Source: Arachnopeziza araneosa (taxonomy: Eukaryota > Ascomycota > Leotiomycetes > Helotiales > Arachnopezizaceae). Taken from it: DNA of 64,000 bases. The position numbers were made by a program, and so were the translations under genes. The first letter of the stretch is position 1; every line of letters begins with the position of its first letter. The stretch spans positions 62,001-126,000 of the forward strand of contig QYAI01000087.1 of the NCBI GenBank assembly GCA_003988855.1. The letters are read 5' to 3'. Below are positions 32,888 through 43,387 of this stretch, piece after piece. Under the pieces are notes generated by a model. That model was not told where the DNA came from. It worked only from the letters and a program-made list of their open reading frames with translations, and searched no databases.

Positions 32888-33988
32888 ATGCCCCCTCTCC
32901 ATCTCCGCCAAGAATTCCCTACTCTCCGACATTTCAAAGAAGCCTTGCACGCCTGGGCAATAGAGGCGCATTTCGAACCGCGCATTCTCAAGAGCGATAC
33001 AGGACGCGTACGCGTGGGATGCAAGCGGGACCCTAATTGTCCCTTTGTTATACGCTGTAACTGGGAGAGGAAGAATGGGCGAGAACCGCTGGCTCGCGTT
33101 ACAGTGCTGAGGGAAAGACATACATGCGTGAATGGGGTGCTAAATAGTAACACGGAGTGGGGAAATGGGATGGGTCCAGGCATGGGTGGAGAGGGGATGG
33201 GGGTTATGGGAAATAATGGAGGAGGTGTAAATGCCCAGGTTCAAATGCCACAGTTAGAAATCAGGACGGATCCTACAACAGGTAGTGTGATTGGTGGTGC
33301 CAGAGTGTTAGGACCGATCTCCAGACCTGTAGTTGTGGCGCCGGTTCCTGCGCAACCACTACCAAAAGTACAGAGGAATAGCGCAAGTCGATTACCCTTC
33401 CTGATGGAAATTCTTCCCAGGTTGATGCAGATAACCAAGGAGACTACACCAGGTGAGATAAGAGACTGTCTCATGAGGGAATATGGCGCAGAGGTACATT
33501 TACAGCAGTGTCGGAGGGCGAAGACGGAAATTTTGAAAAGGAGGGACCAAGATTTGGACGGACCGCAGGGACAAGGACAACGTCAGTCTGGAGAAGGAAG
33601 TGCGAATAATGGAAATGGCGGGAATAGTTCAGGTTCTATGGATGGAATGGGAAGTAGCGACGCCGGCGATAACCCCAATAACACGTCTATGTTTGGCAAC
33701 CCGAATCAAGGTGTTGAAGGTACACCAGGGCTACAAACTCCAAGCACGATGCATGCCACGCCTTCGATCCCCTCTGGAGGTGATGTAAATGTGGGAGTAG
33801 GACCTGATTATCCACTACCCTTACATACAGCGAGCGGAGTAGTAATACCTCAGGTCACGCCTCGCAGAGAAGCAGCGTTGAATGCTGTGGGAGAACAGCC
33901 AGTTAGATGTCCATATTGTGTTAATCATCGGTGGATGAGAACAGTGAGGGATGCTGTCGAGCATATGAGTATGCATGTTGTTGTTTGA
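32888..33988 (+). CDS. MuDR/FAR1-type DNA-binding protein, probably domesticated
   Basis: A single exon of 366 residues. Residues 10-90 follow the FAR1/MuDR N-terminal pattern: FPTLRHFKEALHAWAIEAHF, then CKRDPNCPFVIRCNW, then VTVLRERHTC, i.e. the C-x-C-H-x-C set of the WRKY-GCM1 zinc-finger superfamily used by Mutator-like transposases for terminal-repeat binding. A second conserved patch (LPRLMQITKETTPGEIRDCL, QQCRRAKTEIL) resembles the transposase segment after that domain. No DDE catalytic domain follows; instead there is Gly/Asn-rich sequence and a C-terminal finger (CPYCVNHRW with HMSMH). Lack of a transposase core, terminal repeats or stops suggests a transposase DNA-binding domain recruited as a regulator. 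The function is inferred. Confidence 0.72.
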   Translation: MPPLHLRQEFPTLRHFKEALHAWAIEAHFEPRILKSDTGRVRVGCKRDPNCPFVIRCNWERKNGREPLARVTVLRERHTCVNGVLNSNTEWGNGMGPGMGGEGMGVMGNNGGGVNAQVQMPQLEIRTDPTTGSVIGGARVLGPISRPVVVAPVPAQPLPKVQRNSASRLPFLMEILPRLMQITKETTPGEIRDCLMREYGAEVHLQQCRRAKTEILKRRDQDLDGPQGQGQRQSGEGSANNGNGGNSSGSMDGMGSSDAGDNPNNTSMFGNPNQGVEGTPGLQTPSTMHATPSIPSGGDVNVGVGPDYPLPLHTASGVVIPQVTPRREAALNAVGEQPVRCPYCVNHRWMRTVRDAVEHMSMHVVV

Positions 33989-34615
33989 TTCACATTACTT
34001 CTTTTGGAATAGGCATGGAGCTATGGATTAATGATGGGATTGGAAATCGGAAATGGGTTTCAGGAGTCTGGCGTTGAGACGGGCGAGGTAAAGGTAATAT
34101 TCATTGCAGCTAGGTGTGTTCCATAAGCAGAGTATAGATCAGATATGATAATACTGCGAGTAGCATGAGCGGAAAGACATTGCTATCATCTATAGCTACT
34201 GAGTTGCTAAAAAGATGTGACGTTCAGAATTAGCACTTGGGAAACATTTTATTCCTGTTCTGTCCTTATACCTTGTGCTTTGGTGCCTTCCTTCCTACCG
34301 CCAAGGAAGTTTTGTTGTCAAAGTTCACGACAAAGATTTATAGTGGTATATTCTCGTAATAAAGGAAGAACATGCTTTCATATGTATATGTCGCTAGATA
34401 GCTATCCAAATGCCATAACTCCAAACCAGGAATCTTCAAGGCGTTGCCAAACCAGCTATGTAAAAGTCGAAGATATTTCCCTCACTTGAGATTGCTGCTC
34501 CAAGGAACACGTGCATCAATTCTATAGAGGCAAGAAAAGCCACTCCTTCACAGAGGTAGCTTTTGATGCTCGCGGCTATAAATATCTTGAGTTTTCCCGC
34601 CCTCCACTATGGAGC
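33989..34615. other. Gap between convergent MULE-derived and HET genes
   Basis: 3' flanks of two convergent genes. The frame at 34217-34489 is unrecognised. Nothing else seen. Confidence 0.45.
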
Positions 34616-36889
34616 TCAGATGATCTCGATGGTAAATCCCTTCTCAGGATCAAACCCCCGGTGCATGGAATCGGGAATATTCTCAGGCTCTTTGCAGTAT
34701 CCGGGAAGAGGGTCGAAGGAGGAGATGGGATGCTTTATCATGCCCAGCCGGCGGAACTGGCCCGGGCTCTGGCCAGTGGGTTGCACGACCAGACCGTTGC
34801 ACTGCGTTTGTCGTTCGCCATTGGGCATCGCGTAGTGTGTGAAGAACTCGGACGAGACAAGTAGAAAGTATATCTCGGTTGGAGGTACACCATCTCGGGC
34901 CACAAACTTGGGGTCGTTGTCGTCCCAGATCACGCCTTCCCATAGGATACGTAGATTTTGTGATGTGGTGGTTTCGAAAAAGCCTGAAGATGCCGTGCTG
35001 GTGTTTTCATCGCAGTCTTCGTTACCAGGCTTGTCGCTGGGCTCGTCGTTGGGCTCGTTATTGTGTTCGTCAATGTTTTCCTCGTCGTCATCATTTCTGT
35101 CAATGTTTTCATCATTCTCATCAACGGATGCTTCGGCTATTTCAACACCAAGACGACAGAGGGGGCCTCGGACAAGTAAACGACCTCCTTTGAGCGGCCC
35201 AAATGGATCGTCTTCATAGAAGGTTTGAGCTTCAAGTACCTCCAGATAACAGATGATATCGTCATGTCTCAAAAAATATGAGGCGGGGCCAGCAATTGAA
35301 GCCCATGACCAGGATGGAGCTCTCACTTCGTCATCTCGTGGCACGAAATCATCCTCATGCCCGGGATTCGGAGATTGTTCCCAGAGAAGCTGGTGAGGCA
35401 GGTCTGGTCTCCAAAGGCCGGCGAGGTAATCCAGTGGAGAAACGCCCAATTGTGCACCAGTCCGTCGTGCCAAACCTGCAATTGCTATCATCTTATCTGT
35501 ACTGAACGTGAGGTTGCAGCTAGAGTATCTTTTTACGATACCACACCAGCTGTTGTAGGTGTCTGTAGAACTTTCCAACTGTTTCTTTTCAGAAAAAGCG
35601 GGAAATGGCAAGAATCGTTTTAGTAATACTTCCGCCATCATCTCTTGACAACACTCCCAGAAAATCTGATCTTGCGCAAAGTGCACAATTCGTGGGGATA
35701 GGATTCTCTCTTGGATCACCCAGCCTCTTTGATTCAGCGGTGCTCTTTGGACACCTATATTCCAGAAATCTGGTGAGAAGCAGGCATATTGAGACATCTT
35801 GCCTTTCCCCTCCAAAGTAAACATGAAGAAATCGCTATAATCCTGTCGAAACAATCCTCCTTCGCCGTCATCTGAAGCAGTAGCTGCGAGGTTTAATGTA
35901 CCGAAAGAATAAACTCGACCCATCACTGATGCTTCGCGAAACCAATCCGATTCTGAGTCTTGAATGATACACAAAGAATCGATCCATATATAACAGAAGC
36001 CCAGAAGAATTGTCGTTTCGATAGCGTCTTGAAAGGTTTTAGTTAAAACTTCCCATGGTATCGATTTTGAAAACTTCGCATAGTCCTTTAAAGTCAAGAC
36101 AGAATATTTCTCTTTTCTCTTACCCCAGCGGTGACTCAATGTCACGTACTCTGTCTCTATATTTAAGGAACCGGTTTCCACAACATGCACAGAAACGGAA
36201 GTTGTTTCTTTCCTCAACTCCAGTAATCTGGTAGGTAACTTTCTAAGCGGAGAAACATGTCTATGACTGGAGTGACATTCTGGGTGTGTTTGTTGGCACT
36301 GTGATAACCAGGTCTTTATCTGTGTCAAAGTCGATCCTCTAATTGACACAAAATTTGTTTCGTTCAGTCCAAGAATGTTAATCATTTCGCGCATCTCCTA
36401 CTTGGCTCTCAGTAAATGTGCTAGAGAGTCTACCATGTCAATGGGACTTGCAGGTTCAAATATATTTAGACCTAACTCGAAGAAAACCTCTCCCGATAAT
36501 CGAGCTTCCAGGCGCACACTAGGGGAGGGAGGGGGAGAGTATCGACTCCAAAATTGAACAAGATTTGGGTCAACATTGGCCGCAGAAACGGACCTAGCAC
36601 TGAACTTTTTGTAGATAAGTTTGCACAAACGGCAGCCAGTACCAGCGGATTCGATGACTGATGCCAGAGAAAGATGTTGAATCCAATTGGCCCGCCGGGG
36701 CATATCAGGCCACACATCTTCCTGGATCTCGCGAGTAGAGGCTGTTGATCCAGGTTGGAATATTTCCTCACAAGTATGGCAAAGTTTCCAGAATCCTGCC
36801 AACTTCTGGGACTGCGTCCGAACGTGAGGAGTAGATTCATTCAGCTCTCTACCGATTTGAGCCTCAGGGTTTTGGTTACTTTGTGACAT
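34616..36889 (-). CDS. HET-domain protein (gene A), reading frame crossed by a TAG
   Basis: Two stretches, 36889-36401 and 36397-34616, share one frame, separated by a TAG (36400-36398). The first part has a Cys-rich head (WKLCHTCEEIF, GCRLCKLIYKKF) usual before HET domains. The second has the HET core: WLSQCQQTHPEC, YVTLSHRWG, FQDAIETTILLGFCYIWIDS with LCIIQDS, and NLAATASDDGEGGLF, then NQRGWVIQERILSPRIVHF. An acidic Asn/Asp/Glu-rich insertion lies at about 35010-35130. HET proteins execute vegetative incompatibility death. A 114-nt in-frame intron (weak donor GTAGAC, acceptor GACACAG) could remove the TAG, at the cost of normal-looking coding sequence; otherwise the gene is dead or recoded. 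Two separate genes are unlikely because head and core belong together. Confidence 0.75.
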
Positions 36890-37986
36890 TATCGCTGCAT
36901 TAAGACGTTTCGTTGATCCAGAATCTCTATAGCTGATGGAGCTTTACTCAATTCCAGGCTTGGTGAAACAAACTCGCTGTGAGAGACTTCAGAATGATAG
37001 CAAGTCTCTCCCAACATGAATAAATTGGCTGATTTGAAGTGATCCCATTATTCTGGCCAGAAAGCGAAGGACACTGAAGAGTGTTTGTTTTGGAGGTCAT
37101 GTTCTTGAGACCAGCTCAGGTGCCAATCGGCACCCTGCATATATCTGAAACTGCATCATTAACCGCCAAGAACAAGGAAAGGAGATTTTGAGAGCGCTCC
37201 TATTTCGAGAGATATTATCCATTCCGACCCCACGGGAAAGAACATGGTGCCTGCAGCCCGTTGCAGAGATCAACATGATCTGCGCATATCTCTTCTTTTC
37301 TCCTGCTTCTTTCAATTCTCATTTTTTTTAGTAGAAACTCGAAAATTATAAACGATAATGTGTAGAGAGTGATACATCCCGTTTGGCATCGTGTTTGGCC
37401 GACGAAAAAGGGGGGTGCACAGCTCCCCCGGAACAGTTTTCTAATAATTTTTGTTGATATCTAGATGTAACTCGACTTCAGATTAGTGATCGGAATGGTG
37501 TTGCTGGCACAGCTTCATCGGATTTGATTATGCAGAATTGATTTAAAGACGCAAATCAGAAATAATTTTCGATTCGAGATCTCGTGATGTTATATCAACA
37601 AGAAATCCATCATGCAGGTGATTATTTTCCATCATGAAGCTTCTACTTTGTCGCCTCGGGCTCTTCAGAATACTTACTCATCATGGCCGATTGTCGGGGC
37701 GTCATTGGTCCGACTGTTTGTCTCAGTCTGAAATCACGGCTGAGAACGTCAAGAGTGTGCGAAGCTTAGTATAAGTATCCTTTGCCTTTTTTCAAGTCTC
37801 CTCCTAATTACTTAATAGCCATGAAATACTATTTGCAAGATTCCTTTCCTCTTCAAGATCTATAATTGATAGCTATTTCCTTTCGAGTCCGACTAGCTCC
37901 AATTCCACAACTTCAAACGACACGGCAGACGTCAACCCCCCAAACAACACATTACACATCCAGAAATCTCACAATTTACACTTGCA
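36890..37986. other. 1.1-kb divergent gap, HET gene A / AYR1-like
   Basis: Promoters of the divergent HET gene A and the AYR1-like gene. It is AT-rich with no coding frame of interest; the minus frame at 37097-37315 is not convincing. The region near 37880-37985 is the C/A-rich leader of the + strand gene. Confidence 0.45.
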
Positions 37987-38906
37987 ATGGCCGCTCCAAA
38001 AACAGTCCTCATCACTGGATGCAGCGAGGGAGGCATTGGCGATGCTCTCGCTCAGGAATACCATGCTCGCGGCCACCGCGTTTTTGCAACAGCTCGCGAC
38101 CTCTCCAAGATAGAGCACCTCAAGAAACTTGGAATCGAAACCTCCATCCTAGACGTCACGTCTGAAGAATCCATCAAATCCTCTGTTGAAGAAATCTCCA
38201 AAACCACCAGTGGGAAACTCGATATCCTCGTCAACAACTCAGGCGCGGGATATCAATCACCCCTCATCGATGGGGACCTAAATGCAGTAAAGAAAATGTT
38301 CGACGTGAATGTTTTTGGCCTCATAGCCGTTACAAGCGCCTTCTCGCCTCTCATCATTGCCTCGAAAGGTACAATCGTCAACATTGGTTCCGTCGCAGCG
38401 ATGGTACCGTTTCCATGGCAAGGGTTTTACAATGCAACCAAAGCAGCCGTGGATCAACTGACGAACAATCTCCGCTTAGAGATGGTGCCTTTTGGCGTCA
38501 AGGTTATATTGGTCATCACGGGTGTGATCAAGACCAAGTTTTTCGGAAATCAAGCGGGGATGAAACTGAAGGAGGGAAGTGCATATTCCCCTGCCAACGA
38601 GGAGGTGGAGTGGGCTATGAAAGGGGAGGAAATGAGTAATTTAGGTGTCGATGTCGAAGGATACGCGAAAGCGGTAGTGAGAAATTCCTTGAAGAGCAAT
38701 CCGACGGCAAGACAGTGGTGTGGAGGGACTACATTCCAAGTGTGGTTTGCATATGCTCTTGGATGGGCTACGATTTGGGTGAGCTCTCTTCCTTGTTTTC
38801 CAGTCTGGATACTAATGCAGCATAGGATTTATCATTCTTAATACCTAGTAAAGTTCATATGGGAGCTGTCATCCGGAAGATCCATGCTGCAAAGAGAGCG
38901 GCCTAA
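37987..38906 (+). CDS. Short-chain dehydrogenase, AYR1-like (1-acyl-DHAP reductase family)
   Basis: Exons 37987-38778 and 38826-38906 (47-nt intron) give 290 residues. The cofactor motif TGCSEGGIG replaces the usual TGxxxGIG and is typical of the Ayr1 group; it is followed by FATARDLSKIEHL, LDVTSEES, LVNNSGAGY, the catalytic Ser in NIGSVAAMVPFP and Tyr-x3-Lys in FYNATKAAVDQL. The C-terminus is basic (KIHAAKRAA). Yeast Ayr1 reduces 1-acyl-dihydroxyacetone phosphate with NADPH at lipid droplets and the ER for phosphatidate synthesis. Fungal genomes hold several paralogues, so the substrate of this one is not certain. It sits between two HET genes with no obvious functional tie. Confidence 0.85.
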
Positions 38907-39836
38907 CGATGGGGCTTCGATTAGACTTGCTTTTGTACAATATCCCATTTTGAGCTGCGGTTGGTGAGACTTAGCGTTATGTTACATGCCTGTTTTCAAC
39001 TGACATTCAAGTTGAGTTTCCAAAGGACTTTGCATTCTCATTCTCTCTGTGTGATTGGGTGATAGCTGTTATTCTACCGCTCCTAAGCATAATTATACTG
39101 TTCTGATTTATCTCAATATGGCTCTTCATTTTTCTACTTGTAAAATTCCCTCAAAAAAGTCTCAACTTCAAAATTCCTCGTCGCATCTGCGTGAATATTT
39201 TAATAAATCAGAGCTACCGCGTCAATTCTTGATTAACTGGTTAGTCTAAAGGCTTCTCGTTGAAAGAACCCACGCTTGACGTGAGGGAGATGTCTTTGCG
39301 GACTTCGGCTAACCCTTGACCTGTCACGACTTCTACTCCTCAGCCTTATTGCAACAAATATATTTTGCTTACTCACAAGTCCAGGTCCCTTTTGTGCCGA
39401 AGCTTAGCAGCAGTCTTTCATTCATAAGCTAGTGGATCCGTGATGCCCTTTCAGTTGTAAAGTGTTTAAAAACCTCACACGCCTTAGTCCCCCAGATAGG
39501 CTTATCTCCTCTTGTGGACGAACTCAAATTCGATAGCGAACTACTGCTGCAATGAGCTATCTGTGGAAAATCTGGTCTCTGTGGCCTGTTTAGGACTAGA
39601 TTGTGTAGGTGGCTCTTTAAGTGTGCTGTGCTTCGCCTGCCCCAGGTGTGGGACGGGGCGGAACTGAAATTTGTAACCCCAGCCTCGTCTTGCCTAAACG
39701 GCATGATAGATAAGCAGTATTTTACTGAACTCATAGCCCAGAGCCCACACCACCGGCCTCGTGTGCTCAACATCTTGATTCTCCTTCTATTTTCCATTCA
39801 TATAAAAAAATCTATGCTGGGAGTATCTTTCTCATC
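38907..39836. other. Gap before HET gene B
   Basis: 3' flank of the AYR1-like gene and presumed promoter of the second HET gene. Frames at 39055-39249 and 39429-39858 lie on both strands without family signal. Nothing else seen. Confidence 0.45.
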
Positions 39837-41993
39837 ATGCGCTTGTTTAATACTATGACCTTAAAGTTTGAATTGTTTATGGTGGATGAGGACCGACCAC
39901 CTTATGCTATCTTGTCTCATAGATGGAAGGATGAGGAGGTCTCATTCCAGGACCTTCAGCAACATGATAAGAATAGTCCACAGCATCCATATTCGTTAGC
40001 TATATCATCGAAAGCCGGTTTTTAGAAAATCGAGGCATGTTGCTCGCAGGCTAAGTCCCACAATTTAGAATGGGCCTGGGTCGATACTTGCTGCATCGAT
40101 AAAACCAATAGCGTGGAATTACCTGAAGCGATTAATTCTATGTCCAGATGGTATAAGGAGTCTCGCATTTGCTATGCCTATCTAGATGATGTGTCCACTG
40201 AAAGGGAATCGCAAGACGATCCAGTTACATCTGACGCGGATTTCAAGCACCAACTTCAAAGAAGTGCGTGGTTTACTTGCGGCTGGACGCTACAGGGGCT
40301 ACTAGCCCCAAGTGAAGTGGTGTTCTTCAACAAATCATGGTCTTTGATAGGCGATCGTTCAAGTCTTCGGCATAATAATAGTGATATCACTAGCATACCA
40401 CCAGACTTTCTCATATCTTGCCAGCTATCCCAAGCTAGCATTGCACAACGAATATCATGGGCAGCAGAAAGAAAGACATCCCGTAAGGAGGATATTGCAT
40501 ATTGTCTTCTCGGACTTTTCGACATCAACATGCCGTTACAGTACGGTGAAGGAAGCGAAAGAGCTTTCTATCGGTTACAAGAAGAAATCATCAAGCGGTC
40601 CGAGGATCAAACAATATTTGTATGGGGCTACAATGAACCATAGTATGAAGATTCAAGCAGCGTTCTCGAATTTACCTCAGCGCTCGCTAGATCACCATCA
40701 CACTTCGCAGGCTGTAAAGACATCGTTCCGTGTGATCCATGGAGGCCCAAACACACTACGCATTTCGAGATGACCAAATTGGGACTTCACATCGAGCTAG
40801 AAACAACGTCTGATTTAATGAACTTTGGATCTCCCTCCATCATAGCCATTCTAAATTGCCGGAAGAGGGATGACTTTGTTAATCTTGTCACAATTCCGCT
40901 CTACAAGAATTCTCGCGATAGAGGCTCACGCTCTCTGAGCGTTTGCAGACTTTCAATCGACTAGGAGTCTTCCAAGAAAGTATCCTTGGAACATTAAACA
41001 CAAGGCGCGAGGAGATCTACATTAGTGATCCCGAGCCAATGGCTGCCTTACCACAATTCAAATCGTCTTTTTCAGACTCGGCCCTGATACTACTTCTTCC
41101 AGGCCTAAAATGCGAGCCTCTTTACGTTGATAACTCTTTAAAGAGCGTGCCCAGTCACTGTTACGGCTGTAGGATGCTCAGTTCTTTGAACCGCCATCGG
41201 AATGAAAATGGCCACGCCCAGATTCATGTGTATAAATCTGCTGTATTCGAGACTTCTCAAGACTCCGGGAGATCTCATGTATCGTACTTCCGTTGCTGGC
41301 CAAAACCTGTACCTGGGTCATCTCGGCAAGATGAGTTCTTTATGAAACTTACGCTAAATGAACCCCGGAGAACCGCCTTGAGGCGTCTATTCTTTGGGAA
41401 TGCGCCTCCGGAATTTCAGAAATCAAAGGAAGAACGGAAATATCAATGTTTTCTCGCTCGAACGCCTAGTCTGCCTCTGTCATCCTCACCTATGCTTAGG
41501 TCAATCGAAGAGCTAGAAGCTCTTGAATGGAGGCAGAACATACCCAATGGCCATTCAACACTTATTAGGTAACCTGACAAATATTTTTGAATTAAGCAAG
41601 TTGCGTCAGAGCTTAAAATCTTTTTTATATTACTTAGTTTACTATCTCAACTATCCTGGCTCTAGTAGACATCGGCGTGATGCTGGAAAATATGAAATTC
41701 TCCTAAAATTATGTTGGAATGTTTTGGGTATTCCATTTGCTATGTTGTTGGCAGGTTTCTTTTGTCTCTTTTTTGGAGTCCATGTTTTGTCAGCAGTGGA
41801 GACAGGTCCTGGAAAGGTGTTTACGACTGCCTCTACTTCTGCTGTCCTATTTTTCACCAGCGGGATAATTCTGATCTCATCTGACGTTTCTCGTTTGTTT
41901 CGAGGACGTTACAAGGACCACTTTGCCCTGTATTTCATTCTTGCTGCAATTTTCTGGATACTTATGGTTGCTTTTGGCGTACTGCCTGAATAA
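39837..41993 (+). pseudogene. HET-domain gene B (HET-E/HET-D-type head) with membrane C-terminus, degraded
   Basis: Begins MRLFNTMTLKFELFM, PPYAILSHRWKDEEVSFQDL, then after a TAG (40023-40025) continues in frame with KIEACCSQAKSHNLEWAWVD, TCCIDKTNSVELPEAINSM and RWYKESRICYAYLDDVS, the classic HET order. It further reads RSAWFTCGWTLQGLLAPSEV and KEDIAYCLLGLFDINMPLQY. A second in-frame TAG lies at 40641-40643; the frame then shifts near 40950 (frame 3 to 2) and near 41550 (back to 3). The end (from about 41700) has three hydrophobic segments, e.g. GIPFAMLLAGFFCLFFGVHV, suggesting membrane anchoring. SHRWKD departs from the usual SHTWGD. Two stops plus two frame changes make this most likely a dead incompatibility gene. 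Unrecognised introns could explain part of the frame changes but not the stop at 40023, which lies in conserved sequence. Confidence 0.75.
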
Positions 41994-42176
41994 AAGTAAC
42001 TACTAAAAAAACAACGTAATTAAACCCATACAGTAATAGCCAAAGACAGAAGAAACTCTTGTTGCTGGTTCAGAGATTTATGCTAAATAAATTCGTTGCC
42101 TTCGGCGCTGAAGCAACATTTATGTCTCTGACATGCTAACCTTTACGAAAGTCAAATTGTGCATCCTCGGACGCCA

Positions 42177-43042
42177 CTACCACGGCACCTCCCTCATACC
42201 CCCCTCCTCAAACTCCCAAAATGTTCCCTTCTTAAACACATCCCTCTCACTCTCCAACAACCTAACCACCACCTCCGCCCCATCAAGCGGATCCCTCGTG
42301 CCTCTATACCCATTAAAAGCAGTCTTACAATGCCCCGGATTCACTGCCCAGAAAACCGTCTTCCCCCTCCCTTTCCCAACTCCTTCACCTGCATTCAACG
42401 TATCTTCACTCCTCTGCAACCCGAGCACCAAAGCATTCAAAGCGGTTTTACTGACTGAATACGCAACTATTTGTGTCGATGGTAGTTTTCCCGCGCTGGT
42501 CCGACCTAGACTCCCTCGGCCGGAGCTGATATTCACAACCCTCGGGTCGGAACTTTCGTGGAGCAGGGGGAGAAATGCTGTTGTCACCGCCATGACGCTT
42601 GAGATGTTGGTGTTGAAAGTAGTGTTGAAGTTCTCTCTTAGATCAGTGATGTTTTGTGTTTTAGGAAAAGAGGCTATGCCTGCATTGTTCACCAAGACTG
42701 TTGAATTCCACAAATATTAACGTAGTTCTATTTCACTTATGGAACTGATTTGGAAGTGAAGGAATGAGGGAGCATACCGTCTAAGTGTCCCCACTTCTTC
42801 TTCAATTCTTCGACAGCAGCGAGTACACTCTCGTCGCTGGTAACATCTAGCTGTACAACCTCAAGTTTAGATACCACGCCTAGCTTCTGCAATTCTGTGA
42901 CAGCCTCTTGACCAGAAGAGAGAGAACGACATCCTATGATGTAGATATTTGACGGATGACGGAGAGAAGTGGCTTGGATTATTGAGAAGCCAATTCCACG
43001 GTTTGCACCGGTAACGAGTATTATCTGATCGAGAAGTGGCAT
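42177..43042 (-). CDS. Short-chain dehydrogenase/reductase (carbonyl-reductase-like)
   Basis: Exons 43042-42778 and 42697-42177 joined across an 80-nt intron (GTATGC...CAACAG), 261 residues. Motifs: ILVTGANRGIG (cofactor), LDVTSDES, GHLDVLVNNAG rebuilt by the splice, the catalytic Ser in VVNISSGRGSLG and Tyr-x3-Lys in VAYSVSKTALNAL, then NPGHCKTAFNGYRGTRDP. The TGANRGIG start, PGxCxT segment and C-terminal GGxxVVRLLE-like helix match the classical SDR subgroup of carbonyl reductase/sniffer type (NADPH-dependent, cytosolic). The substrate is unknown. An in-frame ATG 45 bp upstream (43087) is possible but adds no conserved sequence. Confidence 0.88.
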
Positions 43043-43387
43043 TTTGAAATCTTGTATGGCAAGAGAGCAAGAAGATGAGAGAATCATTGAAAATACAAGC
43101 TTTTTGACGACTAAGAGTTTATTGGTTTTATCTCGAGCGCAAATATCAAACGATTGGCTCCCTGAAGTGGAAATATCGGGCCGTTGAAAAGTAGATGGAG
43201 TTAAGAAGGTAAACCCGAATAAACCTCAACTTAGGCGCGCTCTCTTATTTCAAATTTAGTAAACAAGACAGACGAGATTATGGGCCAGAAAAGATTGTGT
43301 ATAAAGTAGGGAGTAGTGGAATTAGCAGTCAGTGGTATCAATACCAAAATGAGGTTAGCTACGCAAAATCTCATTCCTACCTAGTGA
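43043..43387. other. Spacer between SDR and lactonase genes
   Basis: 345 bp containing the promoter of the - strand SDR and the 3' flank of the lactonase gene. Nothing else seen. Confidence 0.5.

Noticed and set aside
36398..36433. A 36-nt intron (GTAGAC...AAGTAG) in HET gene A
   Set aside because: Below the usable size for fungal spliceosomal introns; the 114-nt alternative is kept as a possibility.
40023..40025. Editing of this TAG to Trp as explanation for HET gene B
   Set aside because: The conserved position normally carries Lys, Glu or Gln in HET proteins rather than Trp, and the gene also has frame changes, so decay (for example CAG to TAG) is more likely.
42133..42720. 195-codon + strand frame
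   Set aside because: Shadow of the SDR gene on the - strand.
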